Source: Candidatus Peribacteria bacterium (GTDB lineage Bacteria; Patescibacteriota; Gracilibacteria; UBA1369; 2-02-FULL-48-14). From it: a stretch of 33,458 nt of DNA. Shown piece by piece: positions 1 to 8,426 of this stretch (within the stretch, counting starts at the first letter, position 1; every line of letters starts with the position of its first letter). The notes beneath the pieces were generated by a model. It had not been told where the DNA came from. It did no database searches and saw nothing but the letters and a program-made list of their open reading frames with translations. The translations under genes were made by a program, and so were the position numbers. The stretch spans positions 41,070 through 74,527 of the forward strand of contig CALRCE010000002.1 in assembly GCA_943354505.1 (NCBI GenBank), written 5' to 3'.

Positions 1-2246
1 ACGTGGGGAAGGCCAAGAATCTGAATCGCCGTGTGCGATCCTACTTCCGCAAACAGCAAAACCGCCCCATGCGCACGCAAAAATTGGTGGAAGCCATCGC
101 AGACCTAGAATGGATCGAAGTGGGCAGTGACCTCGAAGCTCTTTTTCTCGAAACGAATCTCATCAAAGAATTTCGTCCCAAATACAACGTCTTAATGAAG
201 GACGACAAGAATTTTATCTACATCAAAATCACCAAAGAAGATTTTCCGCGCATTCTCTTGGTGCGTCGCGTCGACAAAGACGGAGCGCGTTACTTCGGCC
301 CAAAAACCGCCACCGGAAATGTGCGTAAAACTTTGATGCTGCTCCAAAAGCTCTTCATGTACCGCAGTTGCGATCTCGGACTCGAGTGGCATCCCGAGCA
401 AAACGATCCTAAAACAGGCCAAACCACCGTGACGAAAAAAACCATTGCCTATCCGTGTCTCGACTACCACATCAAACGCTGTGCTGCGCCCTGCATCGGC
501 AAAATCAGTCCGGAAGAATATAAAAAATCCATCGAAAAAATCGGATACTTTTTGGAAGGCAAATCCAGCGAAATCGAAAAGCAGCTCAAGACTCAAATGG
601 CCGAACTCGTCGCTCAAAAACAATTCGAACGGGCCGCTCTGCTCCGCGATAAACTCGTCGCACTTCAAGATCTCATGAATCCGACTAAGCAAGTCGTGAC
701 CTCTCCGGACCAAGAAAACACAGACGTCTTCGACTTTGTTTTGGAAGGCGGAAAAGCCTACTTCAACCTTTTCATGCTGCGTGAAGGCAAGCTCATCAAC
801 CAAGAAAACTTCATCGCGGACGCCTTTGGTTTTGAACCCGGTGAAGAAGAACAAGCCGTGGAAGTGATGGAAAGTTTTTTGTATCAATATTACGGCAAAG
901 CCACGGACTTCCCGCAAACCATTCTCATTCCTCACGAATTTGAAGAAGAAGATTTTCTGGAAGAGTGGCTCACGAACCAAGCGGGTCGCCGAGTCTACGT
1001 GAAAGTTCCCGAGCGTGGAAAGAAGCATCAACTCCTCGAACTTGCCGAAAAGAACGCGCGCAGTTTCCAAAAACAACACAAGGCGCGCTGGGAAGGTTTT
1101 GAAGAACAAGATGAAGAAGCCTTGGAAGAACTCGCCAAGCACCTCGACCTTCCGAAAAAGCCCAAACGCATGGAGTGCTACGACATTTCTCACCTCGGTG
1201 GTTCGGACACGGTGGCCAGCATGGTCGTCTTTGAAAATGGAAAGTCCAAACCCAGCGACTATCGAAAATTCCATCTCAAAACTTTGGCCAACGGCGAAAT
1301 CGACGACTTCAAATCCATGAAAGAAATTCTCTACCGCCGCCTCTTGTACCTCACCAAAGCGCCCAAAGGCATCGTTTTTAAAAACGCGGCAAAATCGCAC
1401 AAAAAAGGAATTGAAACCTTGCTCGGAGAATGGCGCAAAGAGCCGCAAGAAGTTGGCGAAGAACTGAAAGAATTCTCCGTCGCCCTCAAAGAAAAAAAAG
1501 TCGTGGGACTGCTCCGCCTCACCGAAGGCGCCAACAAAACCCTGCTTCAGAAATCGCTCTTTGTTTCACCCACTCAGCGCGACCAAGGCATCGCCAAAGC
1601 GCTCATGCGTTGGACCTACGACAAACGCAAAGCCAAACGTGTTTATCTCAGTTGCGACGACAGCACCTTCAGCTTTTACGACGATTTTGGTTTCGAAGCC
1701 GTCAAGCAACTCCCTGAAGAATTCGTGACGCAGCTCCAAACCGAAGCTCACATGGCGCTCAAAAAACATCTGCTGGCCTACGATCCTTCCAAGCACCACG
1801 ACAGCTCCTTCGAATCCAAACCCAATCTCATTGTGATCGACGGAGGCAAGGGTCAGCTCAGTCACGCCATGGAAAGCGGCGAAGCCCTCGGTTCCACCAT
1901 TCCCATGATCGGACTCGCCAAACGTGAAGAAGAAGTGTTTGTGCCAGGAAAATCTTTTCCTTTACTCATTCCTAACGATTCCAAAGCCTCGCTCCTTTTG
2001 CAACGCATTCGCAACGAAGCCCATCGCTTCGCCATCACCTTTCAACGCTCCACCCGAAAGCAATACCTAACCGCTTCCGCCCTCGACAGCATCAAAGGCC
2101 TCGGCGACGTAGCCAAAATGAAACTTCTCGAACACTTCGGCTCTGTGGAGCAAATCAAACTCGCCACTCCTGAAGAACTCGAAGCCTTGGTGGGGAAGAG
2201 CTTGGCAAACAAAATCTCAAGCGAGCTGCTCTTAAACTTGAATTAA
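1..2246 (+). CDS. uvrC: UvrABC excinuclease subunit C with inserted GNAT-like domain (5' end outside window)
   Basis: UvrC makes the two incisions around a DNA lesion in nucleotide excision repair, working with UvrA and UvrB. The window opens inside the N-terminal GIY-YIG domain (VGKAKNLNRRVRSYF follows a tyrosine codon split by the window edge), so the GTG at position 3 is not the start. Counting from that codon as residue 1, a UVR (UvrB-binding) motif lies near residues 190-225. The RNase H-like nuclease begins near 388 (ECYDISH), and helix-hairpin-helix motifs follow from about 693. The four residues matching the known catalytic set are visible: D394, D435, D613 (VIDGGKGQL) and H673. About 155 residues (452-606) are inserted between D435 and D613, where ordinary UvrC proteins have a short loop. 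The insert looks like a GNAT acetyltransferase, making this protein much longer than the usual ~600 residues. The stop codon (2244-2246) overlaps a possible promoter for the next gene. Confidence 0.96.
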   Translation, partial: VGKAKNLNRRVRSYFRKQQNRPMRTQKLVEAIADLEWIEVGSDLEALFLETNLIKEFRPKYNVLMKDDKNFIYIKITKEDFPRILLVRRVDKDGARYFGPKTATGNVRKTLMLLQKLFMYRSCDLGLEWHPEQNDPKTGQTTVTKKTIAYPCLDYHIKRCAAPCIGKISPEEYKKSIEKIGYFLEGKSSEIEKQLKTQMAELVAQKQFERAALLRDKLVALQDLMNPTKQVVTSPDQENTDVFDFVLEGGKAYFNLFMLREGKLINQENFIADAFGFEPGEEEQAVEVMESFLYQYYGKATDFPQTILIPHEFEEEDFLEEWLTNQAGRRVYVKVPERGKKHQLLELAEKNARSFQKQHKARWEGFEEQDEEALEELAKHLDLPKKPKRMECYDISHLGGSDTVASMVVFENGKSKPSDYRKFHLKTLANGEIDDFKSMKEILYRRLLYLTKAPKGIVFKNAAKSHKKGIETLLGEWRKEPQEVGEELKEFSVALKEKKVVGLLRLTEGANKTLLQKSLFVSPTQRDQGIAKALMRWTYDKRKAKRVYLSCDDSTFSFYDDFGFEAVKQLPEEFVTQLQTEAHMALKKHLLAYDPSKHHDSSFESKPNLIVIDGGKGQLSHAMESGEALGSTIPMIGLAKREEEVFVPGKSFPLLIPNDSKASLLLQRIRNEAHRFAITFQRSTRKQYLTASALDSIKGLGDVAKMKLLEHFGSVEQIKLATPEELEALVGKSLANKISSELLLNLN
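1356..1820 (+). other. GNAT acetyltransferase-like domain inserted in UvrC
   Basis: Within uvrC, residues 452-606 do not belong to the UvrC family. They carry the marks of a GNAT N-acetyltransferase: a beta strand VVGLLRLTE, then LFVSPTQRDQGIAKALM, which matches motif A (acetyl-CoA pyrophosphate loop, Q/R-x-x-G-x-G/A), then a strand AKRVYLSC and finally FYDDFGFEAV, which matches motif B. The reading frame is uninterrupted on both sides and the UvrC catalytic residues flank it intact, so this is an in-frame domain insertion and not a gene fusion at an end. The substrate cannot be told from sequence. Confidence 0.75.
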
Positions 2247-2264
2247 GAGGAATGGTGCTATAAC
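2238..2264 (+). promoter_or_regulatory. possible promoter for the SLH protein gene
   Basis: TTGAAT (2238-2243) and TATAAC (2259-2264) are separated by 15 bp, shorter than the usual 17. The ATG follows 27 bp after the -10 element. The -35 lies in the last codons of uvrC. The short spacer makes this only a candidate. Confidence 0.35.
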
Positions 2265-2291
2265 CTGAACACAGAAGTAAACCACCCCTTC

Positions 2292-4280
2292 ATGTCGCCA
2301 CATATCACTAGAGGTTTAGCAATCCTTTTCACGCTGGTGTTTTTGACTTCACCCTTTTACTCCGTTCCACTGAGTCTTGCCGTCACGACAGCGAGTGTGA
2401 CCGGTTACACTTCACCAATGGTGGTAGGGACTCCTGATGATATGGAATTGGAGTTCACGATAGACACGACCGAACTGACGTGGGCCAACGACGACTATTT
2501 CTACATCACTTTAACGTCGCAAGAATTGGCTCTCAATGGGTGGAGCGATTTAGACATTGCCGTTGAGTTTGATGAAGACTCCACCAACAATGGAGTCGGA
2601 GAAACGCCCATCAATGAAGGGGGTATAGGCAGCAGAGGAGAATATTTTATTGATGAATTCGTTCTCAATGTTTACTGGGACGAAGACGCTTGGGCGGCCG
2701 ACACGGGGGACACTATTCGAATAGAAATCACAGATTTGGTCCCTCAATACGACAACGATAGTGCTACGATTGTTTTCGATGCATTCACGGCTATTGAAGG
2801 GACTTGGCCTGTTGACCAAGTGACCATCCCCGTAGACCCCGCCGATGCCGATGCCACCGTCACTTTGGGCGACAACGCAACGGTCGGAACGGCTGGAGAC
2901 ACAACGGTTGAGTTCACAATTCCGCTAGACTTGGACGTCTACGATTATGTCCTTATCGAGTTTCCTGACCAAATGGATACCAGTGCCGTTGCTTACTCTT
3001 CAAAAACCTTTGCAGGAGCAGGGGATTTTGAATGTGCTTCATTGACCTCTCCTCAGGTCAGATGTGATCCTACGGGTGCAATCACAGCAGGAGAGGGCGA
3101 GATTATTTTATCTGGTATCTATGTCACCTCCGATGATTCGAGTAATACGTACGAACTCGACATATACGAGAATGGAACGTGGTTTATGGCCTTGGATGAA
3201 ACAGTACCCACCACAAACGGTGTGGCGGCTGATGCCAATGCCAGCGTCACCTTAGGAGACAATGCAGTGGTTGGAGCATCGGGAACAACCACTGTCACTC
3301 TGACCATACCCGTCGAGGTTTCTTCGGACACAGGAGTAGAAATTGAGATCATGTCCTTTCCTGATTTTATCGATGTGTCTGGAGCAACATTTTCATCGGA
3401 AACATTTGGTGGAGTGGGCACTTTTTCAGAATGTTCACCTTCAGGTCAAACCATACGTTGTGTGGTGGATGGAACAATTTCTGCAGGAACGGGGGCCATT
3501 CGTCTGTCAGGCATCGTTGCGCTTTCGGCAGGAACCGAGGACGTGAATGAAGTTCTCATTTATAACGAAGACGACTCCAGCATCGCAGACGATCTCTCAG
3601 TGGCTTTGACCAATTCCCGAGTGGCAAGTTCTTCGGGCGGTGGATCAACCACTGCTGCATCCAACTCTACAGACGACGAAGAGGAGGAAACAGACGATTC
3701 TTCCGCCACAGAAGACTCCACCTCGGACTCATCCGAATCCACCGAAAACGATACCAGTGAGACCTCTGAAGATTCCCCCTTCACCGATTTAGACGAAGAC
3801 AGCCCTTACTTTGAGTCAGTGATGCACCTCTACGAACTGGGCATCATCACGGGTTATTCAGACGACACCATTCGTGTCATGGACACCATCAACCGCGCGG
3901 AACTGATGACGCTGCTTGTACGAAGTTTAGACGCTTACGTTTCCTCTTCCGAAAGTTGCTTTAAAGATGTGAATGAGGAATGGTTTGCGGAATACGTTTG
4001 CTACGCCTACGAACAGAATTGGGTGGATGGATATTCCGACCGCTCCTTTAAACCGGGCGACGCCGCCAACACCGTTGAAGTCATCAAAATGATTCTCAAC
4101 GTGAACGGAGTAGAAGTAGACGATAGAGAATCCGGAGAATCCTGGTACACTCCCTACGTTGAAGTAGCACAAGATCTGGACTTGGTTTCCGACAATCTTA
4201 ATTATTCTAACGAAGCTTCTCGTGGTTTCGTCTTCACATTTTTATCCGATCTACTCACTCTAATTCCAAACACTCCATGA
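2292..4280 (+). CDS. secreted S-layer-type protein with repeated beta domains and three SLH motifs
   Basis: A 662-residue exported surface protein. A signal peptide occupies about residues 1-30 (hydrophobic core LAILFTLVFL, likely cut after SLA). A first, divergent beta-rich domain covers about 33-180. Two clearly related repeats follow at about 187-310 and 313-440: both begin with VTLGDN and contain a pair of cysteines about ten residues apart (near 248/258 and 381/390), probably a disulfide. A Ser/Thr/Asp/Glu-rich linker (445-495) leads to three C-terminal SLH motifs (about 497-545, 556-605, 616-660) expected to anchor the protein to a cell-wall polymer. The second SLH motif carries two further cysteines. 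No Shine-Dalgarno sequence precedes the ATG. The stop overlaps the start of the next gene as ATGA. The biological role of the repeats is unknown. Confidence 0.85.
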   Translation: MSPHITRGLAILFTLVFLTSPFYSVPLSLAVTTASVTGYTSPMVVGTPDDMELEFTIDTTELTWANDDYFYITLTSQELALNGWSDLDIAVEFDEDSTNNGVGETPINEGGIGSRGEYFIDEFVLNVYWDEDAWAADTGDTIRIEITDLVPQYDNDSATIVFDAFTAIEGTWPVDQVTIPVDPADADATVTLGDNATVGTAGDTTVEFTIPLDLDVYDYVLIEFPDQMDTSAVAYSSKTFAGAGDFECASLTSPQVRCDPTGAITAGEGEIILSGIYVTSDDSSNTYELDIYENGTWFMALDETVPTTNGVAADANASVTLGDNAVVGASGTTTVTLTIPVEVSSDTGVEIEIMSFPDFIDVSGATFSSETFGGVGTFSECSPSGQTIRCVVDGTISAGTGAIRLSGIVALSAGTEDVNEVLIYNEDDSSIADDLSVALTNSRVASSSGGGSTTAASNSTDDEEEETDDSSATEDSTSDSSESTENDTSETSEDSPFTDLDEDSPYFESVMHLYELGIITGYSDDTIRVMDTINRAELMTLLVRSLDAYVSSSESCFKDVNEEWFAEYVCYAYEQNWVDGYSDRSFKPGDAANTVEVIKMILNVNGVEVDDRESGESWYTPYVEVAQDLDLVSDNLNYSNEASRGFVFTFLSDLLTLIPNTP

Positions 4281-4717
4281 ACCTCACTCAACTCCAAAAC
4301 GAACTCAAAACCGCCATGCTGGCTCGCGAAGAACTCAAGACTTCGGTACTCCGCATGCTCAAGGCCGAAATCATGAAGATCCAAACGGATGGCTCCGGCA
4401 CCGAAATCACCGAAGAACTCATCCAAAACACTATCCAAAAACTGGTTAAACAACGCAAAGACGCGGCTCAGCAATTCCGTGACGGAGCTCGCCCCGAACT
4501 CGCCGAAAAAGAAGAAGCCGAAATCACCCTACTCATGGTTTATTTGCCGGAACAAATGTCCGAAGACGCCATCCGTGCTGAAGTTCGCGCCACCAAAACA
4601 GCCCTCGGCGTCACCGACAAAAGCGGCGTGGGCAAATTGATGGGAACCCTCATGGGCAAACTCAAAGGCAAGGCGGACGGGGCACTCATTAAGAAGATTG
4701 TCGAGGAGGAGCTTTAA
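4277..4717 (+). CDS. yqeY: GatB/YqeY domain protein
   Basis: A 146-residue protein of the YqeY family, related to the C-terminal domain of the GatB amidotransferase subunit and thought to bind tRNA; its precise role is not settled. The typical signature is visible: an N-terminal helix with LREELK-like spacing (AREELKTSVLRMLKAEI), then RKDAAQQF, EITLLMVYLPEQMS, and a C-terminal GKLMGTLMGKLKGKADGALI that matches the family end. Length is normal. Its ATG overlaps the stop of the SLH-protein gene (ATGA), which suggests translational coupling. Its TAA stop shares the four bases TTAA (4714-4717) with the stop of the convergent membrane-protein gene. Confidence 0.9.
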   Translation: MNLTQLQNELKTAMLAREELKTSVLRMLKAEIMKIQTDGSGTEITEELIQNTIQKLVKQRKDAAQQFRDGARPELAEKEEAEITLLMVYLPEQMSEDAIRAEVRATKTALGVTDKSGVGKLMGTLMGKLKGKADGALIKKIVEEEL

Positions 4718-4974
4718 TTGATCTTAAGCCACCATTTCTTGACCACGGGAATACTCAGCGTGGACAAAAAGAATCCCGTGCTCGGCACGATGGCATTCAC
4801 AAAAGGATTGCCAATCCCAGTTGTCCAAAACACCAGCAGCATCACGCCATAGGTCAAAACCAAGACCAAACCCTTGCGAGTCCAACTCGTTTCCCACGCT
4901 TTATCCGCCTCCACTTTTTTATTGCGAGCTTTGAGTGCGTCGATTTCGGATTGAAGTTCTTCAAGAGAAGCCAT
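4714..4974 (-). CDS. small two-helix membrane protein downstream of tRNA-Leu
   Basis: An 86-residue protein that I do not recognise by family. It starts with a charged coiled-coil-like stretch (SLEELQSEIDALKARNKK), then W-rich basic residues (AWETSWTRKG) and two hydrophobic segments at about 34-52 and 58-76 separated by GIGNPF, so it is probably a small inner-membrane protein with both ends on the same side. I chose the ATG at 4974 because a longer reading frame to 5022 would run into tRNA-Leu. The start is only 18 nt after the encoded CCA of that tRNA on the same strand, so the mRNA is probably released by tRNA 3' processing. The stop overlaps the convergent yqeY stop. Confidence 0.65.
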   Translation of the reverse strand: MASLEELQSEIDALKARNKKVEADKAWETSWTRKGLVLVLTYGVMLLVFWTTGIGNPFVNAIVPSTGFFLSTLSIPVVKKWWLKIN

Positions 4975-4992
4975 AGGACTTTGTTTGAAGGT

Positions 4993-5081
4993 TGGTGCCG
5001 AAAGTGGGGGTCGAACCCACACTCCCGATGAAGGGAACGGGATTTTGAGTCCCGCGCGTCTGCCAGTTCCGCCATTTCGGC
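4993..5081 (-). tRNA. tRNA-Leu (anticodon CAA)
   Basis: The reverse strand folds as a class II tRNA. The 7-bp acceptor stem GCCGAAA / TTTCGGC is perfect. The anticodon stem CGGGA / TCCCG closes the loop CTCAAAA, giving anticodon CAA, which reads UUG. A long variable arm (about CGTTCCCTTCATCGGGAGT) and a T arm GTGGG-TTCGACC-CCCAC follow. The discriminator is A, and the CCA end is encoded at 4993-4995. The long variable arm confirms leucine. Confidence 0.97.
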
Positions 5082-5130
5082 ATTTTTTCGCCTAGCAAAC
5101 ACTCCGTGTCCGCTTGCGCGGCAAAAATTA

Positions 5131-5145
5131 CACTAAATTTTAGTG
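5131..5145. promoter_or_regulatory. perfect 7-bp palindrome between tRNA-Leu and the DsbA-like gene
   Basis: CACTAAA-T-TTTAGTG is a perfect inverted repeat lying in the divergent region between tRNA-Leu (minus) and the thiol oxidoreductase (plus), about 50 bp upstream of each gene. It could be an operator for a dimeric regulator or a small hairpin; the sequence alone does not decide. Confidence 0.4.
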
Positions 5146-5194
5146 CAAAACAAGAAGCAATATGTTACGCTGCCGGCACACTTATCCACCCACT

Positions 5195-5905
5195 ATGTTC
5201 TCTAAGTCCAACAACACCCAAACACTTTGGGTCGGTCTCAGTTTCTTAGCCGTCGGTCTCATCCTTGGGATGCTCCTCAGCAATGGAGCGCTCACTCAAA
5301 ATACAGGCGACACTCAGCAAGATCCCACCGATCAAGTCGACCCAGACAAGCTCGAAACCGTTTCGGTCAGCGAAGACAACGACGCTTCGATCGGTGAAGC
5401 CACTGCTCCCGTAACCATTGTGGAATTCAGTGACTTTCAATGTCCTTACTGTGATAGCTTTTACACCAACTCCTTGCCTTCCATTCTTTCGAACTACGTG
5501 GACAAAGGCATTGTACGCATCGTATTCCGTGATTTCCCATTGCCCAGTCATCCTCAAGCCAGCCTTGCCGCTCAATCCGCCGAATGTGTGAGAGCGAAAA
5601 CCACCGATGAAGACACGAATGCAGCCTACTTTGCGATGCACGATCTTCTCTTCGAAAACCAAATGAACTGGTCCGGAAAATCCGATGCAAAAGAAATCCT
5701 TGTTGCACTCGCTAAGGACAACTTGAACACCGACATTCAGACCTGTCTCGACACCGAAGAAATGAAAGCCGAAGTGGAGGCCGACTATGTTGCGGGTAAA
5801 AGTTATGGTATAAGTGGCACTCCTTCCTTCTTCATCAATGGAAAGAAGTTGGTGGGCGCTTGGCCTTATGCCGTCTTTGAAAAAGTCATCGAAGCCGTCC
5901 GCTAA
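5195..5905 (+). CDS. membrane-anchored DsbA-like thiol oxidoreductase
   Basis: A 236-residue protein with an N-terminal transmembrane anchor (about residues 9-28, LWVGLSFLAVGLILGMLL) and an extracytoplasmic DsbA/thioredoxin-4 type domain. The active site is the CPYC motif in FSDFQCPYCDSFY, and the cis-proline loop appears as SGTPSFFING near the C-terminus. Such proteins form or rearrange disulfides in exported proteins, which fits the cysteine pairs in the nearby SLH protein. Two further cysteines (AECVRA, TCLDTE) are present in the helical insert. A longer frame begins at 5162, but the ATG at 5195 gives the normal anchor, so I chose it. Family members are often annotated as DsbA or as Thioredoxin_4 domain proteins; no gene symbol is secure. 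Confidence 0.88.
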   Translation: MFSKSNNTQTLWVGLSFLAVGLILGMLLSNGALTQNTGDTQQDPTDQVDPDKLETVSVSEDNDASIGEATAPVTIVEFSDFQCPYCDSFYTNSLPSILSNYVDKGIVRIVFRDFPLPSHPQASLAAQSAECVRAKTTDEDTNAAYFAMHDLLFENQMNWSGKSDAKEILVALAKDNLNTDIQTCLDTEEMKAEVEADYVAGKSYGISGTPSFFINGKKLVGAWPYAVFEKVIEAVR

Positions 5906-5939
5906 AGCGAGGAAAGTTCAAATTCTAATCTGAAATTCT

Positions 5940-7334
5940 ATGTTTTTTGATGAGGTATCCCTAGAGCTCGAAGGCGGAAAAGGCGGAAACGGTGCACTCT
6001 TCTTTCATCGTGAAAAATACGTGGCAGAGGGCGGACCCGATGGAGGAGACGGCGGAAACGGAGGGAATCTCATCCTAGAAGCGGATGAAAACTACAACAC
6101 GCTGCAACACTTCATGGGGAAGAAGCATTACAAAGCTCCCAATGGTGAAAACGGTTTTAAGAATGATATGGCCGGTCACGCCGGAGAAGATCTGATTCTG
6201 CACGTTCCCGTCGGAACCATCGTGCACGATTCCAAAACAGACGAAGTGATCGCCGACCTCAAAAAGAACGGCATGAAGCTTCGAATTTGTGCGGGTGGCC
6301 GTGGCGGTTACGGGAACGGTCACTTCGGTTCCAGCACCCGTCAGGCTCCCATGTTCGCTGAACTCGGAGACATCGGTGAATACCATTCGGTGCGTCTCGA
6401 ACTTCGACTCGTGGCGGACGTGGGATTGGTTGGGTTTCCTTCGGCCGGAAAATCCACCCTCATTTCTCACGTGTCCTCGGCCAAGCCCAAAGTGGCGGCT
6501 TACCCTTTCACGACCCTTATTCCAAACTTAGGAGTGGTGCATCTTTCCAAATTCGGAGGCAGCGACACCCAAAGCTTTGTGATTGCCGACATGCCGGGAA
6601 TCATCGAAGGCGCTTCCGAAGGGAAGGGACTGGGCGACACCTTTTTGAAACACATCTCCCGCACCGCGACCTTGGTGTTTGTGCTCGATCCCTTCTGTTA
6701 TGAGAACCTGACCTTGGTGCAGCAGTTTGAAATTTTGCAAAAAGAACTCAAGGCTCACAATCCCGAACTCGTCAAAAAAGACTTCCTCGTGGTGATGAAT
6801 AAGATCGATTCCATCCCCGAAACGGATCGGGCAGAACTTCAAAAAGAATTCCTCAAAGCCTACCCCAAACTGAAGACAAAATTCCGCCCAATCTCAGGAG
6901 TCAGCGGAGAAGGGTTGGAGAAATTGGTTTTTGAACTCGAAAAAACAGTCACGAAGAATCGTGAAAAGAATCAAGAGTTGGACATTAATAAATCGGAAGA
7001 AGAATTCATGGAGTACACCCCCACTCAGTTTGTGGATGAGAACAGCTTTGATGTGGAAGAAATGTACGAGGTGGATGCTGCAAGTTTTCAGGAACTCGTG
7101 CTCGGCCAAGTCATCGACAACGAAACGCTGCCCAAAAGACAACTCTTCAAAGTCACCGGTCAACGTGTGGAACAAATCTCTCGCATGACCAGCCCTGAGT
7201 ACCCCGACGCCATCATGCGCATGTTGGATGTGCTTAAAAAAATGGGCATCCACAAGGTTCTTCTCCGAAAAGGCGCCTCCAACGGCGACTTCCTCAAAAT
7301 TGGACCTCGTTTCTACGAGTTCCACGAACTTTAA
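5940..7334 (+). CDS. obgE: GTPase Obg
   Basis: A 464-residue ribosome-associated GTPase needed for late 50S subunit assembly. The glycine-rich Obg fold is at the N-terminus (EGGKGGNGALFFHREKY, GGPDGGDGGNGGN). The G domain has P-loop GFPSAGKST, switch II DMPGIIEGA and the NKID specificity motif. A C-terminal OCT domain starts near residue 385 and ends in KIGPRFYEF, as in other Obg proteins. Length is typical for members with an OCT domain. The start has no Shine-Dalgarno sequence; a TCTAAT hexamer ends 10 nt before the ATG, suggesting a very short or absent leader. pth follows after 17 nt, and rplU lies just beyond. Confidence 0.97.
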   Translation: MFFDEVSLELEGGKGGNGALFFHREKYVAEGGPDGGDGGNGGNLILEADENYNTLQHFMGKKHYKAPNGENGFKNDMAGHAGEDLILHVPVGTIVHDSKTDEVIADLKKNGMKLRICAGGRGGYGNGHFGSSTRQAPMFAELGDIGEYHSVRLELRLVADVGLVGFPSAGKSTLISHVSSAKPKVAAYPFTTLIPNLGVVHLSKFGGSDTQSFVIADMPGIIEGASEGKGLGDTFLKHISRTATLVFVLDPFCYENLTLVQQFEILQKELKAHNPELVKKDFLVVMNKIDSIPETDRAELQKEFLKAYPKLKTKFRPISGVSGEGLEKLVFELEKTVTKNREKNQELDINKSEEEFMEYTPTQFVDENSFDVEEMYEVDAASFQELVLGQVIDNETLPKRQLFKVTGQRVEQISRMTSPEYPDAIMRMLDVLKKMGIHKVLLRKGASNGDFLKIGPRFYEFHEL

Positions 7335-7351
7335 ACCTTTTCATCTTTGGT

Positions 7352-7885
7352 ATGAAAGTCATCTGCGGCCTCGGCAACCCAGGATCAAAATACGAAAACA
7401 CCCGACACAACATCGGCTTCCGTGTCGTGGACTCTTTTGCAAAAGCCAACGACTTCCCTGAGTTCGAACTCAAAGGGAAGGGTCTAGTGAGCGAAAAAGG
7501 ACAAGGTTTTAAAAAGGTGATTCTGCTCAAGCCTCAAACCTTCATGAATCTTTCGGGCGAAGCCGTGCAGAAACTCTTGCAGTTTTACAAAATCGAAGCC
7601 AAAGACCTCATCGTGGTTTACGACGACGTGGATTTGCCCCTCGGCACGCTCCGTTATCGAGAAAAGGGTTCGGCAGGCACCCACAATGGAATGAAATCCC
7701 TCATCCAGTGCCTCGCCACTCTCGACTTCCCACGACTTCGAGTGGGCATCGAATCCCGCGGCACCACCGCTCCCGAACAAGTCCCTCTGGACGCCTTTGT
7801 CCTGGCGCCCTTCTTAAAAGAAGAGGAAGAAGCCTTGAAAATCGCCATCGAAGAAGCCTGTCAAAAGCTGGATCAACTCCTTTAG
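7352..7885 (+). CDS. pth: peptidyl-tRNA hydrolase
   Basis: A 177-residue Pth that recycles peptidyl-tRNAs released from stalled ribosomes. The family landmarks are in order: GLGNPGSKYENTRHNIGF at the N-terminus with the catalytic histidine in RHNIG, KPQTFMNLSG, VVYDDVDLPLG, and GSAGTHNGMKS, where one extra threonine sits in the usual GGHNG-like loop. The end is slightly shorter than in E. coli. It lies 17 nt after obgE on the same strand and is probably co-transcribed with it. Confidence 0.95.
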   Translation: MKVICGLGNPGSKYENTRHNIGFRVVDSFAKANDFPEFELKGKGLVSEKGQGFKKVILLKPQTFMNLSGEAVQKLLQFYKIEAKDLIVVYDDVDLPLGTLRYREKGSAGTHNGMKSLIQCLATLDFPRLRVGIESRGTTAPEQVPLDAFVLAPFLKEEEEALKIAIEEACQKLDQLL

Positions 7886-7950
7886 GCAAAATACCCTTGC
7901 CAATACGAAGATTATTCCTTAAAGTAGCCCAGCACTTATCTAATCTATCT

Positions 7951-8385
7951 ATGTTCGCAGTTGTCTATTTTGGAGGAAAACAATACAAGCTTCGTGAAAA
8001 AGATGAACTTGATGTTGAAAAATTGGATCTTGAACCCGGAAAGAACTTCAAGATTGAAGACGTGCTCCTCATGGCAGAAGAAGATGGCAGTGAAGTGAAG
8101 ATTGGAATGCCTTTTGTATCTGGAGCTCACGTGGAATGCCAAATCATGGAACAAGGACTCGGAGAGAAAATCCGTGTCTTCAAGTTCAAGGCTAAGAAGC
8201 GTTACCACCGCACTCAGGGTCACCGCCAAGCTTTCACCACCATCAAGGTATTGAAGATTTCTGCCGTAGAAAAGAAAGCTTCTGCAGCAAAAGAAGAAAA
8301 GATGGAAGCTCCTGAAACTACAGCTGAAAAGAAGGCTCCTGCAAAGAAGCCAGCTTCTAAAAAGACTGCAAAGAAAGACGAGTAA
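7951..8385 (+). CDS. rplU: ribosomal protein bL21 with lysine/alanine-rich tail
   Basis: A 144-residue bL21. The core (MFAVVYFGGKQYKLREKDE through HRQAFTTIKVLKI) is the full bL21 fold of about 105 residues, with the typical KKRYHRTQGHRQ 23S rRNA-binding stretch. A further ~40 residues form a charged, alanine/lysine-rich tail (AKKPASKKTAKKDE) that ordinary bL21 lacks. The frame is open much further upstream, but that part overlaps pth in another frame, so the ATG at 7951 is the start. Candidate promoter elements TTGCCA (7897) and TAAAGT (7920) are spaced by 17 bp. A hairpin terminator follows. rpmA, normally next door, is 20 kb away. Confidence 0.95.
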   Translation: MFAVVYFGGKQYKLREKDELDVEKLDLEPGKNFKIEDVLLMAEEDGSEVKIGMPFVSGAHVECQIMEQGLGEKIRVFKFKAKKRYHRTQGHRQAFTTIKVLKISAVEKKASAAKEEKMEAPETTAEKKAPAKKPASKKTAKKDE

Positions 8386-8398
8386 TCGGATAGACCCC

Positions 8399-8426
8399 TT
8401 GTCAAAAATGAATAGAGGTGAATAAT
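8399..8426 (+). promoter_or_regulatory. possible promoter overlapping the rplU terminator
   Basis: TTGTCA (8399-8404) and AATAAT (8421-8426) are spaced by 16 bp. The -10 element occupies the loop of the rplU terminator hairpin. The next gene's GTG lies 24 nt downstream. Confidence 0.5.

Noticed and set aside
192-1448. A 418-codon open frame antisense to uvrC
   Set aside because: The translation has the composition of a mirror of uvrC codons (many Phe/Val/Glu), lacks any motif and lies wholly within a conserved gene.
7708-7950. An N-terminal extension of bL21
   Set aside because: It overlaps pth in another frame and its sequence has no bL21 character.
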